From: an uncultured Oleiphilaceae bacterium
GTDB lineage: Bacteria; Pseudomonadota; Gammaproteobacteria; Pseudomonadales; Oleiphilaceae
Direction: 5' to 3'
Length of the DNA: 64,000 nucleotides
NCBI GenBank assembly: GCA_913060665.1
Contig: CAJXUY010000004.1
Span: 1 to 64,000, forward strand
Positions 30,378-40,633 of the stretch are shown in pieces; the first letter of the stretch is position 1; every line of letters starts with the position of its first letter. Made by a program: the position numbers and the translations under genes. A model generated the notes under the pieces. It was given only the letters and a program-made list of their open reading frames with translations. It searched no databases and was not told the DNA's origin.

Positions 30378-31361
30378 TTAATTCTTATTACGACTGCTCA
30401 GCGTATCAAAATAAGTTTTTGTTTCTTTAATATCGTTAAAGATTTGTTCTTTTAGAGCATCTATATTAGAAAACTTCTGCTCATTTCGAATTTTATGTCT
30501 GAATACCACTTTGAGGTGCTCACCATAAATGGAGCCCTTAAAGTCAAAAAGGTGTACTTCAAGAGATGGCTGCACACCGTCAACCGTAGGCCGGACGCCT
30601 ATATTGGCAACACCCTGCCAACAACTCCCCGATTCTAGCTCTGCCTCAACCGCATAAACTCCATTTAACACCAACACTTTTCGTCCTAGCGAAACATTCG
30701 CTGTTGGTACGCCTAGTTGCCGTCCGAGCTTTCGCCCATGAACAATGCAACCAGAAATGGTATAAGGATGCCCTAACAAACGGCCAGCGAGCTGAAATTC
30801 GTTATCGTCCAGTGCATTACGAACCCGAGTACTGCTTACTCTGTCACCTTCAAGTTCGATGGTACGCGTACTTTCAACTGAAAACCCTTGAGCTTGCTCC
30901 TTAGGAGCTTTGCCTGCCTGACTTAACAATGCAAAATCTCCGGCACGATCACAACCAAACCTAAAGTCATCTCCAATAACAAGATGCCTAATATTGAGAC
31001 CTGCAATCAGTACTTGATCGATAAATTGATTCGCAGGCATTTCATGTAGCTCGTCATTAAACGCCAAACAGACAAGGTAATCTATATTGAGCGCCTGAAG
31101 CGCTACCAGTTTTTCTCTAAAACGCATTAATCGAGCAGGCGCATCGGTTTTTCTAAAATACTCTTGAGGCTGTGGTTCAAAAACAACCACAACAGACGGC
31201 ACTCCAAACGCCCTAGCCTTATCTTTGACTTGTTCAATAATAACTTTATGACCTAAATGGACGCCATCAAAATTACCGATTGTTGCGACACAGCCCACGT
31301 CACTAAAACTTAACGTTTTATTTTGCGAAATCAAACTGCGCAGCCCACGTACGAGCTTCAT
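30378..31361 (-). CDS. ribF: Bifunctional riboflavin kinase / FAD synthetase
   Basis: Converts riboflavin to FMN and FMN to FAD. The N-terminal FMN adenylyltransferase domain has ATIGNFDGVHLGHKVII and LVIGDDFRFG with STRVRNAL. The C-terminal kinase domain has GRKLGRQLGVPTANV and GVYAVEAE...GVANIGVRPT. The length of 327 aa is normal. I chose ATG 31361; a TTG at 31370 is in frame. It lies upstream of ileS as in many gammaproteobacteria. Confidence 0.95.
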   Translation of the reverse strand: MKLVRGLRSLISQNKTLSFSDVGCVATIGNFDGVHLGHKVIIEQVKDKARAFGVPSVVVVFEPQPQEYFRKTDAPARLMRFREKLVALQALNIDYLVCLAFNDELHEMPANQFIDQVLIAGLNIRHLVIGDDFRFGCDRAGDFALLSQAGKAPKEQAQGFSVESTRTIELEGDRVSSTRVRNALDDNEFQLAGRLLGHPYTISGCIVHGRKLGRQLGVPTANVSLGRKVLVLNGVYAVEAELESGSCWQGVANIGVRPTVDGVQPSLEVHLFDFKGSIYGEHLKVVFRHKIRNEQKFSNIDALKEQIFNDIKETKTYFDTLSSRNKN

Positions 31362-31447
31362 TAAGACCAACCTACTAAAACAAATGGGCGATTATATAAG
31401 GATCCCACGATTAAATCTAACCATCTAGACACATTACTGCTCACCAT

Positions 31448-33064
31448 TTAATGCTTAACCAGAAACGTCCTAAGTCGTATCCCGGATATATATAACGCTA
31501 TAAAATACGAAGCGCTACCAGAGGTAACCACTAAAGCAAGATAACCGATTCGCTCAACCACTGACATTAACAGCCAGTCGGGAAGGTATTGCAGCAATAC
31601 CAACAGCACACCTGACATCATCAATAACGAGAAAAGCAACTGAAACAAAAATGTTTTCCACCCTTGCTGCAACCAGTAGACACCCTCTTTTCGCAACCCA
31701 CGATAAAGCAAGTAAGCATTCAACCATGCAGACAGGGCGGTAGCCAGCGCCAACCCAGTATGTGCCAGCGGCCAAATTAATATCAGGTTGAACACCATAT
31801 TAACCAGCATCGCAATGACCCCTATCTTGACCGGGGTTTTAGTATCCTGACGTGAGAAGTACCCCGGCGCCAAAACCTTAATTAACATAAAAGCCATCAA
31901 TCCTGAGGCATATGCCTGCAAGCTAAGCGTGGACATCGCAACATCTAACTCCGTCAATTCCCCGTGATAAAACAATGTTGCCAATAAGGGCTCAGCCAAG
32001 AGCAATAGCGCAACAGCTGCCGGAAAGCCGATTATCAGCACAACTCTAAGCGCCCAATCAAGTGTTTTTGAAAAAGCCTCTGAAGAGTCGCTAGTGTGCT
32101 TTCGTGAAAGAGAAGGCAATATTACGGTCGCAATAGCCACCCCAAAAACTCCAAGCGGCAATTCAGACAGCCTGTCAGAGTAATAAAGCCAAGAAACACT
32201 ACCTGTCTGTAGAAAAGAGGCCAGCACAGTATCCAGCAGTAAGTTAATTTGACTAACCGACACACCAAACAGAGCCGGCAACATCAATCTCATAATCCTT
32301 GCCACCCCTTCGTGGCGGTAGTCTAACCTAGGGCGTGGCATCAACCCTAATTGAAGCAAGAAGGGAAACTGAAAAAATAACTGGAGCATACCGGCGATCA
32401 ATACACCCCACGCCATTGCGATCACTGGGTGCTCTAGCAACGGCGATAGCCAGATAGCCGAAGCGATAAGGCATAAGTTAAGTAATACAGGCGTAAATGC
32501 AGGCACGGCAAACCGACCGTAACTATTTAAGATTGACCCTGCAAACGCGGTTAATGATATAAGCAGCAGATAAGGAAATGTTAAACGCAACATTTCACTC
32601 GCCAACGAGAACTTTTCTGGCTCATCAATAAACCCAGGCGCAAAAATGGTCGTTAGCACAGGCGAGCCAACAATGGCCAACAACGTAACAACCAGCAGCA
32701 CCAACCCCAAAACACCGGCTACCGAATTAATAAGCGCCCTAACATCCCTTAACTCTTTCTTCGCACGATATTCAGATAGTACCGGCACAAATGCCTGTGA
32801 AAATGCCCCTTCAGCAAAAAGCCGCCTTAAAAAATTGGGAATCTTGAATGCCACAAAGAAAGCATCAGCTCCAGCGCCCGCGCCAAAATAACGCGCAATG
32901 ACGATATCTCGAACCAACCCCAACACCCTGGATAGCATGGTCATTGAACCAACAACACTGCTTGATTTTAAAAGCCCTGGCGAAGATGCAATCTGCTTGA
33001 CCGAGCCACCGACATCCTTTTGTTTGTTTTTTTCCGGCAAATCACCACCCTTTCTGCTCTTCAA
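31448..33064 (-). CDS. murJ: Lipid II flippase MurJ
   Basis: Moves lipid II across the inner membrane for peptidoglycan synthesis. It has about 14 membrane spans; family blocks SMTMLSRVLGLVRDIVIARYFGAGAGADAFFVAFKIPNFLRRLFAEGAFSQAFVP-like are intact, including the conserved Arg residues of the central cavity. The frame opens at a TTG (33064), and the 25 or so residues before KSSSVVGSM are poorly conserved and hydrophilic. The true start is therefore uncertain: a TTG at 33040 behind AAGGGTGG is an alternative. It is divergent from rpsT, as in E. coli and Pseudomonas. Confidence 0.93.
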   Translation of the reverse strand: MKSRKGGDLPEKNKQKDVGGSVKQIASSPGLLKSSSVVGSMTMLSRVLGLVRDIVIARYFGAGAGADAFFVAFKIPNFLRRLFAEGAFSQAFVPVLSEYRAKKELRDVRALINSVAGVLGLVLLVVTLLAIVGSPVLTTIFAPGFIDEPEKFSLASEMLRLTFPYLLLISLTAFAGSILNSYGRFAVPAFTPVLLNLCLIASAIWLSPLLEHPVIAMAWGVLIAGMLQLFFQFPFLLQLGLMPRPRLDYRHEGVARIMRLMLPALFGVSVSQINLLLDTVLASFLQTGSVSWLYYSDRLSELPLGVFGVAIATVILPSLSRKHTSDSSEAFSKTLDWALRVVLIIGFPAAVALLLLAEPLLATLFYHGELTELDVAMSTLSLQAYASGLMAFMLIKVLAPGYFSRQDTKTPVKIGVIAMLVNMVFNLILIWPLAHTGLALATALSAWLNAYLLYRGLRKEGVYWLQQGWKTFLFQLLFSLLMMSGVLLVLLQYLPDWLLMSVVERIGYLALVVTSGSASYFIALYISGIRLRTFLVKH

Positions 33065-33246
33065 CGCTGTTCTCTCGATATTTTTCGACTACCCCCCTAT
33101 CGCTAAAGCCCTGCAACCGTACAGCCTACAGAAGGATCTCGATATAAAAACCGGCAATAGTACCACTCTCTCTTTAATAATTCGCCTCAACTCTGTATCA
33201 TTGCCCGTCCGAAGGCTCAGTACGAATCGTTTTCACTCGATTCTTA

Positions 33247-33275
33247 TTGACAATAAGGTTTTAAACGGGCATAGT
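33247..33275 (+). promoter_or_regulatory. Sigma-70 promoter of rpsT
   Basis: TTGACA (33247-33252), a 17-base spacer and CATAGT (33270-33275) with a GC-rich discriminator CTCGCG lie about 65 bases before the rpsT start. Confidence 0.6.
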
Positions 33276-33341
33276 CTCGCGTCATTTATTTTGAGATCGC
33301 TCAAAAGTATACAGCATTTTCGCTAGTCGAGGAGTTCAACG

Positions 33342-33608
33342 GTGGCAAATTCCCCATCTTCAAAAAAGCGCGCACGCCAGCAGGAAAAGCGTCGCCAGCA
33401 TAACGCAAGCCAACGCTCAATGGTTCGCACGTACATTAAAAAAGTTACCGCTAAGATCGAAAGCGGTAACCACGAAGAAGCCCAAACAGCCTTTCAGGCT
33501 GCTGTTCCTGCTATTGATAGCATGATCAACAAAGGCGTTCTTCCGAAAAACAGAGCAGCTCGCATCAAAAGCCGCTTGAATGCACGAGTTAAAGCACTTA
33601 AAGCTTAA
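33342..33608 (+). CDS. rpsT: 30S ribosomal protein S20
   Basis: Primary 16S rRNA-binding protein of the small subunit. It is a basic, all-helical protein of 88 aa with the family start ANSPSSKKRARQQEKRRQHN and end KSRLNARVKALKA. The start is GTG (33342) behind a strong GAGGAG. In E. coli the gene uses UUG and the poor start is part of S20 autoregulation, so the non-AUG start here may be meaningful. A very long perfect terminator follows. Confidence 0.97.
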   Translation: MANSPSSKKRARQQEKRRQHNASQRSMVRTYIKKVTAKIESGNHEEAQTAFQAAVPAIDSMINKGVLPKNRAARIKSRLNARVKALKA

Positions 33609-33612
33609 TTCG

Positions 33613-33658
33613 TACAGGCATAAAAAAACCGGCCGTAGCCGGTTTTTTTATGCCTGTA
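33613..33658. terminator. Bidirectional terminator rpsT/proB with 21-bp perfect arms
   Basis: Perfect inverted repeat: arms 33613-33633 and 33638-33658, loop CGTA, GC core CCGGC/GCCGG inside A7/T7 tracts. It lies between convergent rpsT and proB and can stop both. Confidence 0.9.
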
Positions 33659-33671
33659 ATTTTCCACCCAA

Positions 33672-34805
33672 CTAAACCAGAACTAAATTATCCCTATGAA
33701 CTAACTCAGGCTCATTTATGTATCCTAAGACCGACTCAATCTGATCGCTCGGTAACCCAATAATTTTTTCAGCATCAATAAAGTCATAACCCACCAAACC
33801 CCTGGCAACCTCATTGCCCTGCTCATCAACACAAGCGACCATCTCGCCACGCCTAAACCGCCCAGACACAGATTTAACACCAACCGCCAGCAAGCTTCGT
33901 CCTTTTTGACGAAGTACATCCACCGCCCCAGCATCCAAAACCAATTGCCCTCGCATCCGCAAATGCCCCGCCAACCACTGCTTTCGGGCCACCTGCCTCT
34001 CCTGCGTAGGTAGCAACAGCGTACCCAACGCCTCTCCACTCCTTAGACGACAAAGCACATTCTCAATTCTACCGCCAACAATAACAGTCTGCGCACCTGA
34101 ACGCGCCGCCAGTCTCGCCGCCCGAATCTTGGTAACCATACCACCACGACCAAGAGCACCTGAACCACCTGCGGCCATTTGATCAAGAGAGGTATCATCC
34201 GCCTGCGCTTCACCAATTAGTGATGCATCTGAATTTTTACGAGGATCCTTATCGTACAAACCATCCTGATCGGTCAGAATAATCAACGCATCAGCCTCGA
34301 CCAAGTTAGCCACCAAAGCACCCAATGTATCATTATCACCAAATCGAATTTCATCAGTAACAACCGTATCATTCTCATTTACAATAGGAATAACATTCAT
34401 CCCTACCAGCGACTTCAAAGCACTGCGAGCATTAAGATACCGCTTGCGGTCAGACAGGTCGTCGTGTGTCAGTAATATTTGCGCAGTATGTAAACCATAT
34501 CGCTTAAATTCAGTTTCGTACGTTTGGATCAACCCCATCTGACCTACCGCAGCAGCAGCCTGAAGCTCGTGCAATTCTCGCGGTCGTCGAGTCAAACCCA
34601 ACCGAGTCATTCCTTCAGCAACCGAACCAGAAGAGACCAACACAACCTCTATACCTTGCTCACGAAGCCAGACCAACTGATCAACCCACAAGGCAATGGA
34701 TCGCTTATCAAGCCCCTTACCGTCATTGGTCAACAAAGCACTTCCGATCTTAACTACCCAGCACTGAGATTTAGACAACACCCGCCGACCCGACAATTCA
34801 ATCAC
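33672..34805 (-). CDS. proB: Glutamate 5-kinase
   Basis: First step of proline synthesis, inhibited by proline. The amino-acid kinase domain has [46 protein letters not shown] and [14 protein letters not shown]-terminal PUA domain follows from about residue 280. The length of 377 aa is usual for Pseudomonas-type ProB. It lies downstream of obgE, separated by a 7-bp tandem repeat array. Confidence 0.96.
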   Translation of the reverse strand: MIELSGRRVLSKSQCWVVKIGSALLTNDGKGLDKRSIALWVDQLVWLREQGIEVVLVSSGSVAEGMTRLGLTRRPRELHELQAAAAVGQMGLIQTYETEFKRYGLHTAQILLTHDDLSDRKRYLNARSALKSLVGMNVIPIVNENDTVVTDEIRFGDNDTLGALVANLVEADALIILTDQDGLYDKDPRKNSDASLIGEAQADDTSLDQMAAGGSGALGRGGMVTKIRAARLAARSGAQTVIVGGRIENVLCRLRSGEALGTLLLPTQERQVARKQWLAGHLRMRGQLVLDAGAVDVLRQKGRSLLAVGVKSVSGRFRRGEMVACVDEQGNEVARGLVGYDFIDAEKIIGLPSDQIESVLGYINEPELVHRDNLVLV

Positions 34806-34880
34806 CTACCTGATAAAATAAGAAGAGAGATAAGTGCAGACAGCAAGCGGCAAGACATAAAAGCCACTCACTCCCTCCAA

Positions 34881-34920
34881 CTTGTTACTTGTTACTTGTT
34901 ACTTGTTACTTGTTACTTGA
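34881..34920. repeat. Heptanucleotide tandem repeat between obgE and proB
   Basis: Five perfect copies of CTTGTTA plus a partial copy (CTTGA) lie directly against the obgE stop codon at 34921. On the transcribed strand the unit reads TAACAAG. This is the only clear short tandem array I see in the core part of the window. Confidence 0.95.
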
Positions 34921-36183
<1,263 letters not shown>

Positions 36184-36280
36184 TCAGACCAAACAATCAT
36201 CGTAACAATATAGCAATAACAACAATAAATGCGCTATCCGCCAAACGAACCACCACTCAAAAACTATTAGCAGCCCAAAC

Positions 36281-36306
36281 AAAAAAAGCCCCGCAATAGC
36301 GGAGCT
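36281..36306 (-). terminator. Terminator after rplU-rpmA
   Basis: AGCCCCGC-AATA-GCGGAGCT hairpin (one non-Watson-Crick pair) followed on the minus strand by seven T, immediately after the rpmA stop. Confidence 0.8.
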
Positions 36307-36326
36307 TTTTTAATACCAACGACAGA

Positions 36327-36584
36327 CTAGCTTGCTACAACAGTAACAAATCTGCGATTTTTGGCACCTTTAACTTCAAACTTGATAACACCATCTGCCG
36401 TCGCAAACAAAGTGTGATCCTTACCACAACCAACATTTACTCCAGGGTGAAACTGAGTTCCACGCTGACGAACGATAATGTTACCTGCTTTAACTACCTG
36501 ACCGCCGTACATTTTGACACCAAGTCGTTTCGACTCCGAGTCGCGGCCGTTACGGGTACTACCACCTGCTTTTTTGTGAGCCAT
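36327..36584 (-). CDS. rpmA: 50S ribosomal protein L27
   Basis: L27 of 85 aa, whose N-terminus reaches the peptidyl transferase centre. The family start [23 protein letters not shown] and the [15 protein letters not shown] block are intact. There is no Firmicute-type cleavable N-extension. It lies 20 bases behind rplU in the standard rplU-rpmA operon. Confidence 0.97.
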   Translation of the reverse strand: MAHKKAGGSTRNGRDSESKRLGVKMYGGQVVKAGNIIVRQRGTQFHPGVNVGCGKDHTLFATADGVIKFEVKGAKNRRFVTVVAS

Positions 36585-36604
36585 CTGTCCTCTCCTCTAG
36601 CCGC

Positions 36605-36916
36605 TTACGCGTTAATTCCAGTAATTTTAACTTCTGTATACCACTGACGGTGACCCATCTGCTTCATGTGGTGCTTACGACGCTTAAATTTCATGATCTT
36701 AACTTTGTCGTGACGACCATGACTAACTACTTCTGCAGTAACCTTAGCGCCTTCAACAACAGGAGCGCCAATTTTAACATCGTCGCCATTAGCCACTAAT
36801 AACACTTTATCAAAATCGACAGCGCCACCAGTTTCTACTTCAATTTTTTCTAGCTTCAGCACTTCACCTTCAACTACACGGTGCTGCTTACCACCACTAA
36901 CAATAACTGCGTACAT
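36605..36916 (-). CDS. rplU: 50S ribosomal protein L21
   Basis: L21 of 103 aa ([47 protein letters not shown]), binding 23S rRNA. The ribosome site GGAG is nine bases upstream of the ATG. The transcript has an unusually structured leader of about 180 bases with two nested inverted repeats behind a near-consensus promoter, so expression may be controlled through the leader. Confidence 0.97.
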   Translation of the reverse strand: MYAVIVSGGKQHRVVEGEVLKLEKIEVETGGAVDFDKVLLVANGDDVKIGAPVVEGAKVTAEVVSHGRHDKVKIMKFKRRKHHMKQMGHRQWYTEVKITGINA

Positions 36917-36934
36917 ATAAATCTCCGACCACCC

Positions 36935-37047
36935 GCAGGTAGTACCATCTATTGTTCGCGTAGAACTCTAAAATATATTAGTTTAGTATACTTACGCGAA
37001 CAAATTCATATACAAATTCGTCTTCACATCCAAACTTAACTACCTGC
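36935..37047 (-). repeat. Nested inverted repeats in the rplU leader
   Basis: Outer arms GCAGGTAGT (36935-36943) and ACTACCTGC (37039-37047) enclose inner perfect 10-base arms TGTTCGCGTA (36953-36962) and TACGCGAACA (36993-37002). Both pairs lie inside the predicted 5' UTR of rplU, so the RNA can fold into a long two-tier hairpin ending about 20 bases before the start codon. Confidence 0.75.
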
Positions 37048-37102
37048 TTCTACTGGAAGCACTCTGTCAACCATATTGCAGGGCGGTTCTGAAGGGCGCG
37101 TA

Positions 37103-37131
37103 ATTATATTAAAGGTGACAAATATCTGCAA
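37103..37131 (-). promoter_or_regulatory. Sigma-70 promoter of rplU-rpmA
   Basis: TTGCAG (37126-37131), a 17-base spacer and perfect TATAAT (37103-37108) on the minus strand, followed by a GC-rich stretch GCGCCC as in growth-rate-controlled promoters. Confidence 0.7.
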
Positions 37132-37221
37132 GTCTAAATTACCGACAAAAACCTGAACTCTTAAAAAATTACATTTAGCTCAATTTATCACTCGGAACCC
37201 TAAGTGAAGGGGCCTTATAAC

Positions 37222-37250
37222 TTGACACTGGCGCAACCACCCCATAGGAT
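37222..37250 (+). promoter_or_regulatory. Sigma-70 promoter of ispB
   Basis: Perfect TTGACA (37222-37227), a 17-base spacer and TAGGAT (37245-37250), about 105 bases upstream of ispB. Confidence 0.65.
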
Positions 37251-37355
37251 TCTCTGAAAAATATGCATGAACGATGCTGACTTCAACTAATTCAGTTAGC
37301 CTGCATCCGCCATCTCTCGACATATATTATCAACCAGAAACATCTGAGCATCATT

Positions 37356-38324
37356 ATGCAGCCACAACAAGTACTCGAAACAGTTGCCAAAGATTTTGGG
37401 CAAGTTAATCAGCTCATAATAGAGCAACTATCTTCTGATGTTCCGTTAGTTGAAAAAATTGCACATTATATTGTTGAGAGTGGCGGCAAACGAATGCGTC
37501 CACTATTAGTGCTACTTACCAGCAACGCCCTCAACTACAAAGGCAGCAACAGCATAAAGCTGGCGACTATCATTGAGTTTTTGCATACCGCCACACTACT
37601 TCATGACGATGTAGTTGACACCTCAGATTTACGCAGAGGCAAGGCGACGGCTAACGCAAAGTGGGGGAATGCCCCTAGCGTTTTAGTCGGAGACTTTCTT
37701 TACTCCAGAGCATTTCAGATGATGGTTCAAATTAGCAGCACGCCCATCATGAACATTTTATCTGATGCAACCAACGTCATAGCCGAAGGTGAAGTGTTTC
37801 AGTTAATGAACTGCAAGAACCCTAATGTTACTGAAGAAGACTACATGGAGGTCATCAAGAATAAAACAGCCATGCTATTTCAGGCTGCCTCACACAGCGG
37901 AGCGGTTATCGCGGAAGGAACACCTGAACAACAAGCAGACCTAAGGGACTACGGCCTTCACTTAGGTTTAGCATTCCAGCTAATAGATGACGTGCTCGAC
38001 TACACCGGATCAGCTGAAGATATGGGCAAAAACGTCGGAGACGACTTAGCCGAAGGCAAGCCAACACTACCGTTAATTTACGCCATGAAGCACGGTTCAA
38101 GCGAACAAGTTCAACTTATACGTAACGCCATCAGAAAAGGCGGCCTTGAAGACTTATCGTTAATCAAAACAGCGGTTCAAACCACTGGAGCACTTGACTA
38201 CACCATCAACAGAGCTCAAGAAGAGTCCAGCAAAGCAAAGTCTTGCCTGAACACACTCCAAGACTCTATTTATAAAGACGCTCTTTATGCACTGGCAAAC
38301 CTGGCGGTTGAACGCGATCATTAG
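37356..38324 (+). CDS. ispB: Octaprenyl/polyprenyl diphosphate synthase
   Basis: Trans-prenyltransferase that builds the side chain of ubiquinone (and menaquinone). The first Asp-rich motif is LLHDDVVDTSDLRRGK and the second FQLIDDVLDYTG, with GGKRMRPLLVLL upstream. The length of 322 aa matches E. coli IspB (323). Divergent from rplU, as in E. coli and Pseudomonas. Chain length cannot be read reliably by eye, so octa- versus nonaprenyl is open. Confidence 0.94.
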   Translation: MQPQQVLETVAKDFGQVNQLIIEQLSSDVPLVEKIAHYIVESGGKRMRPLLVLLTSNALNYKGSNSIKLATIIEFLHTATLLHDDVVDTSDLRRGKATANAKWGNAPSVLVGDFLYSRAFQMMVQISSTPIMNILSDATNVIAEGEVFQLMNCKNPNVTEEDYMEVIKNKTAMLFQAASHSGAVIAEGTPEQQADLRDYGLHLGLAFQLIDDVLDYTGSAEDMGKNVGDDLAEGKPTLPLIYAMKHGSSEQVQLIRNAIRKGGLEDLSLIKTAVQTTGALDYTINRAQEESSKAKSCLNTLQDSIYKDALYALANLAVERDH

Positions 38325-38392
38325 AGCAACGCCAGCTAAGCACAATAATAAACAATAACAATCTATTGGCTATCATTTTGAGCCCCTTTGTA

Positions 38393-38410
38393 TAATAATC
38401 TCGATTATTA
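38393..38410. promoter_or_regulatory. 18-bp palindrome (possible operator) before the acyltransferase gene
   Basis: TAATAATC-TC-GATTATTA, perfect 8-base arms, overlaps a TATAAT-like box (38391-38396) about 75 bases upstream of the acyltransferase start. The position fits a repressor operator. Confidence 0.4.
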
Positions 38411-38482
38411 CTATCGCTCGACTAGGACAACACACTCAGAGCGCACACTGCCAGAAACTTAACTCCAAGAGTGTTAACTTAT

Positions 38483-40066
38483 ATGCAGCAATTATCGGAT
38501 CTGGATGCATCCTTCCTTTATTTAGAAACTGACAATTCACCCATGCTTATCGGCGGGCTCTACATCTTTGATAGTGCCCAACGAGATACCCCCATGAATT
38601 TTGGTGAGTTTTATTCTTTTATTGAATCCAGACTCCATGTTGCTCGCTTTTTTCGCCAACGCCTAGTTGAGGTACCATTAAAGCTAGATCAACCATACTG
38701 GGTAGACGACCCTGAATTTGAACTAGCTAAACACCTCTCCTATGTCACGCTGCAAGGTGATAACAAAGACACCCAATTAACAGAGCTTGCTGCCGACCTG
38801 TTCAGCCAACCGCTTGATCGTGACAAACCACTCTGGTCCATCACGTTTGTTGACGGGCTTGAAAATAACTCAAGCCTACCTGGTAAATGTTTTGCAATGA
38901 TTGTCAAAGTTCACCATGCAGCAATCGACGCCCTCAGCGGTGAAGAAGTAATGAGTTCACTACTTGATTTTTCTGATGGTCCGACCCAGATCAAAGAACC
39001 AATAGCATGGAACCCAGAACCTCTACCCAGTAAGTTCAGATTAATAGGTGGCGCCTATGGAAGTGCACTTGGCACCCCATTTAGGCTCGCAAATCTTGCA
39101 AAAGAAACTGCAGCTTCAACTTTTTACTCCGCACTACTTCAACGATTACGCAACCTTAACCTCCCTCCTGCGCTATTCAGTGCGCCCCGAACGGCCTTTA
39201 ATAACACCATTAGCGACAAACGAGCGCTACACTATGTTGAAATACCGTTAGAGCGCATAAAGAATATCCGAAAGGAAATTAATGACAGCACGATCAATGA
39301 TGTTGTAATGGGCATATGTGCAGAGGCACTGCATCACTATTTAAAAGATCACAATTCGACACCAAACTCACCTCTAATCGCAATGACCCCGATCTCAGTG
39401 AGATCTAAAAGCCTGCAGAAAAAAACGGGAAACCAACTCTCAGCAATCATGCTGTCCCTTGCTACAAACATCTCTCACCCAATAGCAAGAATCAAAAAAA
39501 TTCATGAAAATGCCGTTATATCAAAAACCTATAGCCAAGCTATATCAGCAGAGCGTTTAACGGAACTCATTCCCTCAAGCGTTGCCGCGCTTTCAGCTAG
39601 AATATATACCGAGTTCCAATTAGCACAACGCCATAAGCCGTTATTTAATATCCCCATAACCAATATTCCAGGGCCGCAAACCCCACTCTATATGAATGGC
39701 TCAAGGCTAACCAGACAGATCGGCACAGCGCCACTTTTCGATGGTATAGGTGTCGTATTAGTAGTCGTAAGCTATGATGGAAAAATAACCATTAGCGTCA
39801 CGTCGTGCCCCACAATGATGGAAAAACCTGGCGACTTTGGAAGCTACCTATTAAAAGCAGTGGATGATATTGAACGAGCCCTTCTCACGCCATACTCAGT
39901 AGACGAGGAGTCCCCCGACGCAGTCGAACAGACATCTTCCCTGATGCAAATAGGCTCTGGGTTTATCGATGATATATCAGGGCTTTTTAGCAACCTATTT
40001 AGCAATAATGATGCAGGCAACCCAACAAGCAGCAGTGCAGACGATCACAACGAAAAAAACCGTTAA
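38483..40066 (+). CDS. Wax ester synthase/diacylglycerol acyltransferase (WS/DGAT)
   Basis: Bifunctional acyltransferase of the bacterial AtfA type that joins acyl-CoA to fatty alcohols (wax esters) or diacylglycerol (triacylglycerol) for storage lipid. The N-terminus LSDLDASFLYLETDNSPM is typical. The catalytic motif HHxxxDG appears as HHAAIDA (residues 144-150), with Ala in place of the final Gly. The C-terminal WES domain has NVPGP-like NIPGPQTPLYMNG. A disordered Ser/Asp/Asn tail closes the protein. The length of 527 aa from ATG 38483 is a little long for the family. Whether it is a good wax synthase cannot be told from sequence. Confidence 0.88.
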   Translation: MQQLSDLDASFLYLETDNSPMLIGGLYIFDSAQRDTPMNFGEFYSFIESRLHVARFFRQRLVEVPLKLDQPYWVDDPEFELAKHLSYVTLQGDNKDTQLTELAADLFSQPLDRDKPLWSITFVDGLENNSSLPGKCFAMIVKVHHAAIDALSGEEVMSSLLDFSDGPTQIKEPIAWNPEPLPSKFRLIGGAYGSALGTPFRLANLAKETAASTFYSALLQRLRNLNLPPALFSAPRTAFNNTISDKRALHYVEIPLERIKNIRKEINDSTINDVVMGICAEALHHYLKDHNSTPNSPLIAMTPISVRSKSLQKKTGNQLSAIMLSLATNISHPIARIKKIHENAVISKTYSQAISAERLTELIPSSVAALSARIYTEFQLAQRHKPLFNIPITNIPGPQTPLYMNGSRLTRQIGTAPLFDGIGVVLVVVSYDGKITISVTSCPTMMEKPGDFGSYLLKAVDDIERALLTPYSVDEESPDAVEQTSSLMQIGSGFIDDISGLFSNLFSNNDAGNPTSSSADDHNEKNR

Positions 40067-40081
40067 CGGTGCCCTCCGCTG

Positions 40082-40536
40082 AACAATGACAGGCAAAATG
40101 TTAAAACGCCCCAGTACCCTTTGTAAAAAAGGTATTTGAACTTCAAGAGAGTGGTCATGAACATTCGTTTGATCATTAAGCTCTACGCAAGGCAATTCTA
40201 ATAATGCATCAACACACACCTTATTTGTCGCGACATAACCCAAAGGAGTCATAAAATAAGCAGCAGAAGAAAGGTCGATGCTTTTTAAAGGGACTTTATG
40301 GCTAGGCCCTAGAAGCACAACACGGGAAACCAACGAAGACCCTATGAGGTTATACGCAGCTGCAGCAACAATACCGGGATAGATATATCCAGCATGAGTT
40401 ACGATCAAGGCCTTTGGAACAGGGAGCACAGGCTCAATAGAGGACCTATGAGGCATATTCAAGTACGACTCAATTCGTGCTTGAGCATCTTTGCTTCAGA
40501 TGTGCAGAAAAGCCCGCTTACAGCAGGCATTCTGAC
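40082..40536 (-). pseudogene. Memo-family (AmmeMemoRadiSam system protein B) gene remnant
   Basis: The frame ending at 39995 translates to recognisable Memo-family sequence: KALIVTHAGYIYPG, VVLLGPSHKVP, TPLGYVA and the HDHSLEVQIPFLQ block, stopping being Memo-like at about 40082. The family is normally near 260-270 aa; only about 150 remain. The N-terminal VRMPAVSGLF segment (from 40536) is in another frame, so there is a frameshift near 40487-40497, and the C-terminal 110 or so residues are missing where it meets the acyltransferase gene. No AMMECR1 or radical SAM partner lies nearby. It is a decayed gene, not a functional one. Confidence 0.75.
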
Positions 40537-40633
40537 GCATGGTTATCTAGCACCTCCTTTCATACCAATCTATTCTAGACTAGGCATACCCTTCATCGGT
40601 GTGGGTCGAAGGAACGGTAAGTACAAATAAAAA

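Larger units (their letters stand above)
36917..37355. other. Divergent rplU / ispB regulatory region
   Basis: A gene-free 439-base region. It holds the rplU promoter (37103-37131, minus), the ispB promoter (37222-37250, plus) and the nested inverted repeats of the rplU leader. No open frame of note. Confidence 0.8.

Noticed and set aside
40394..40630. Plus-strand frame of 78 codons
   Set aside because: It is antisense to the Memo-family remnant, has no ribosome site and resembles no protein family.
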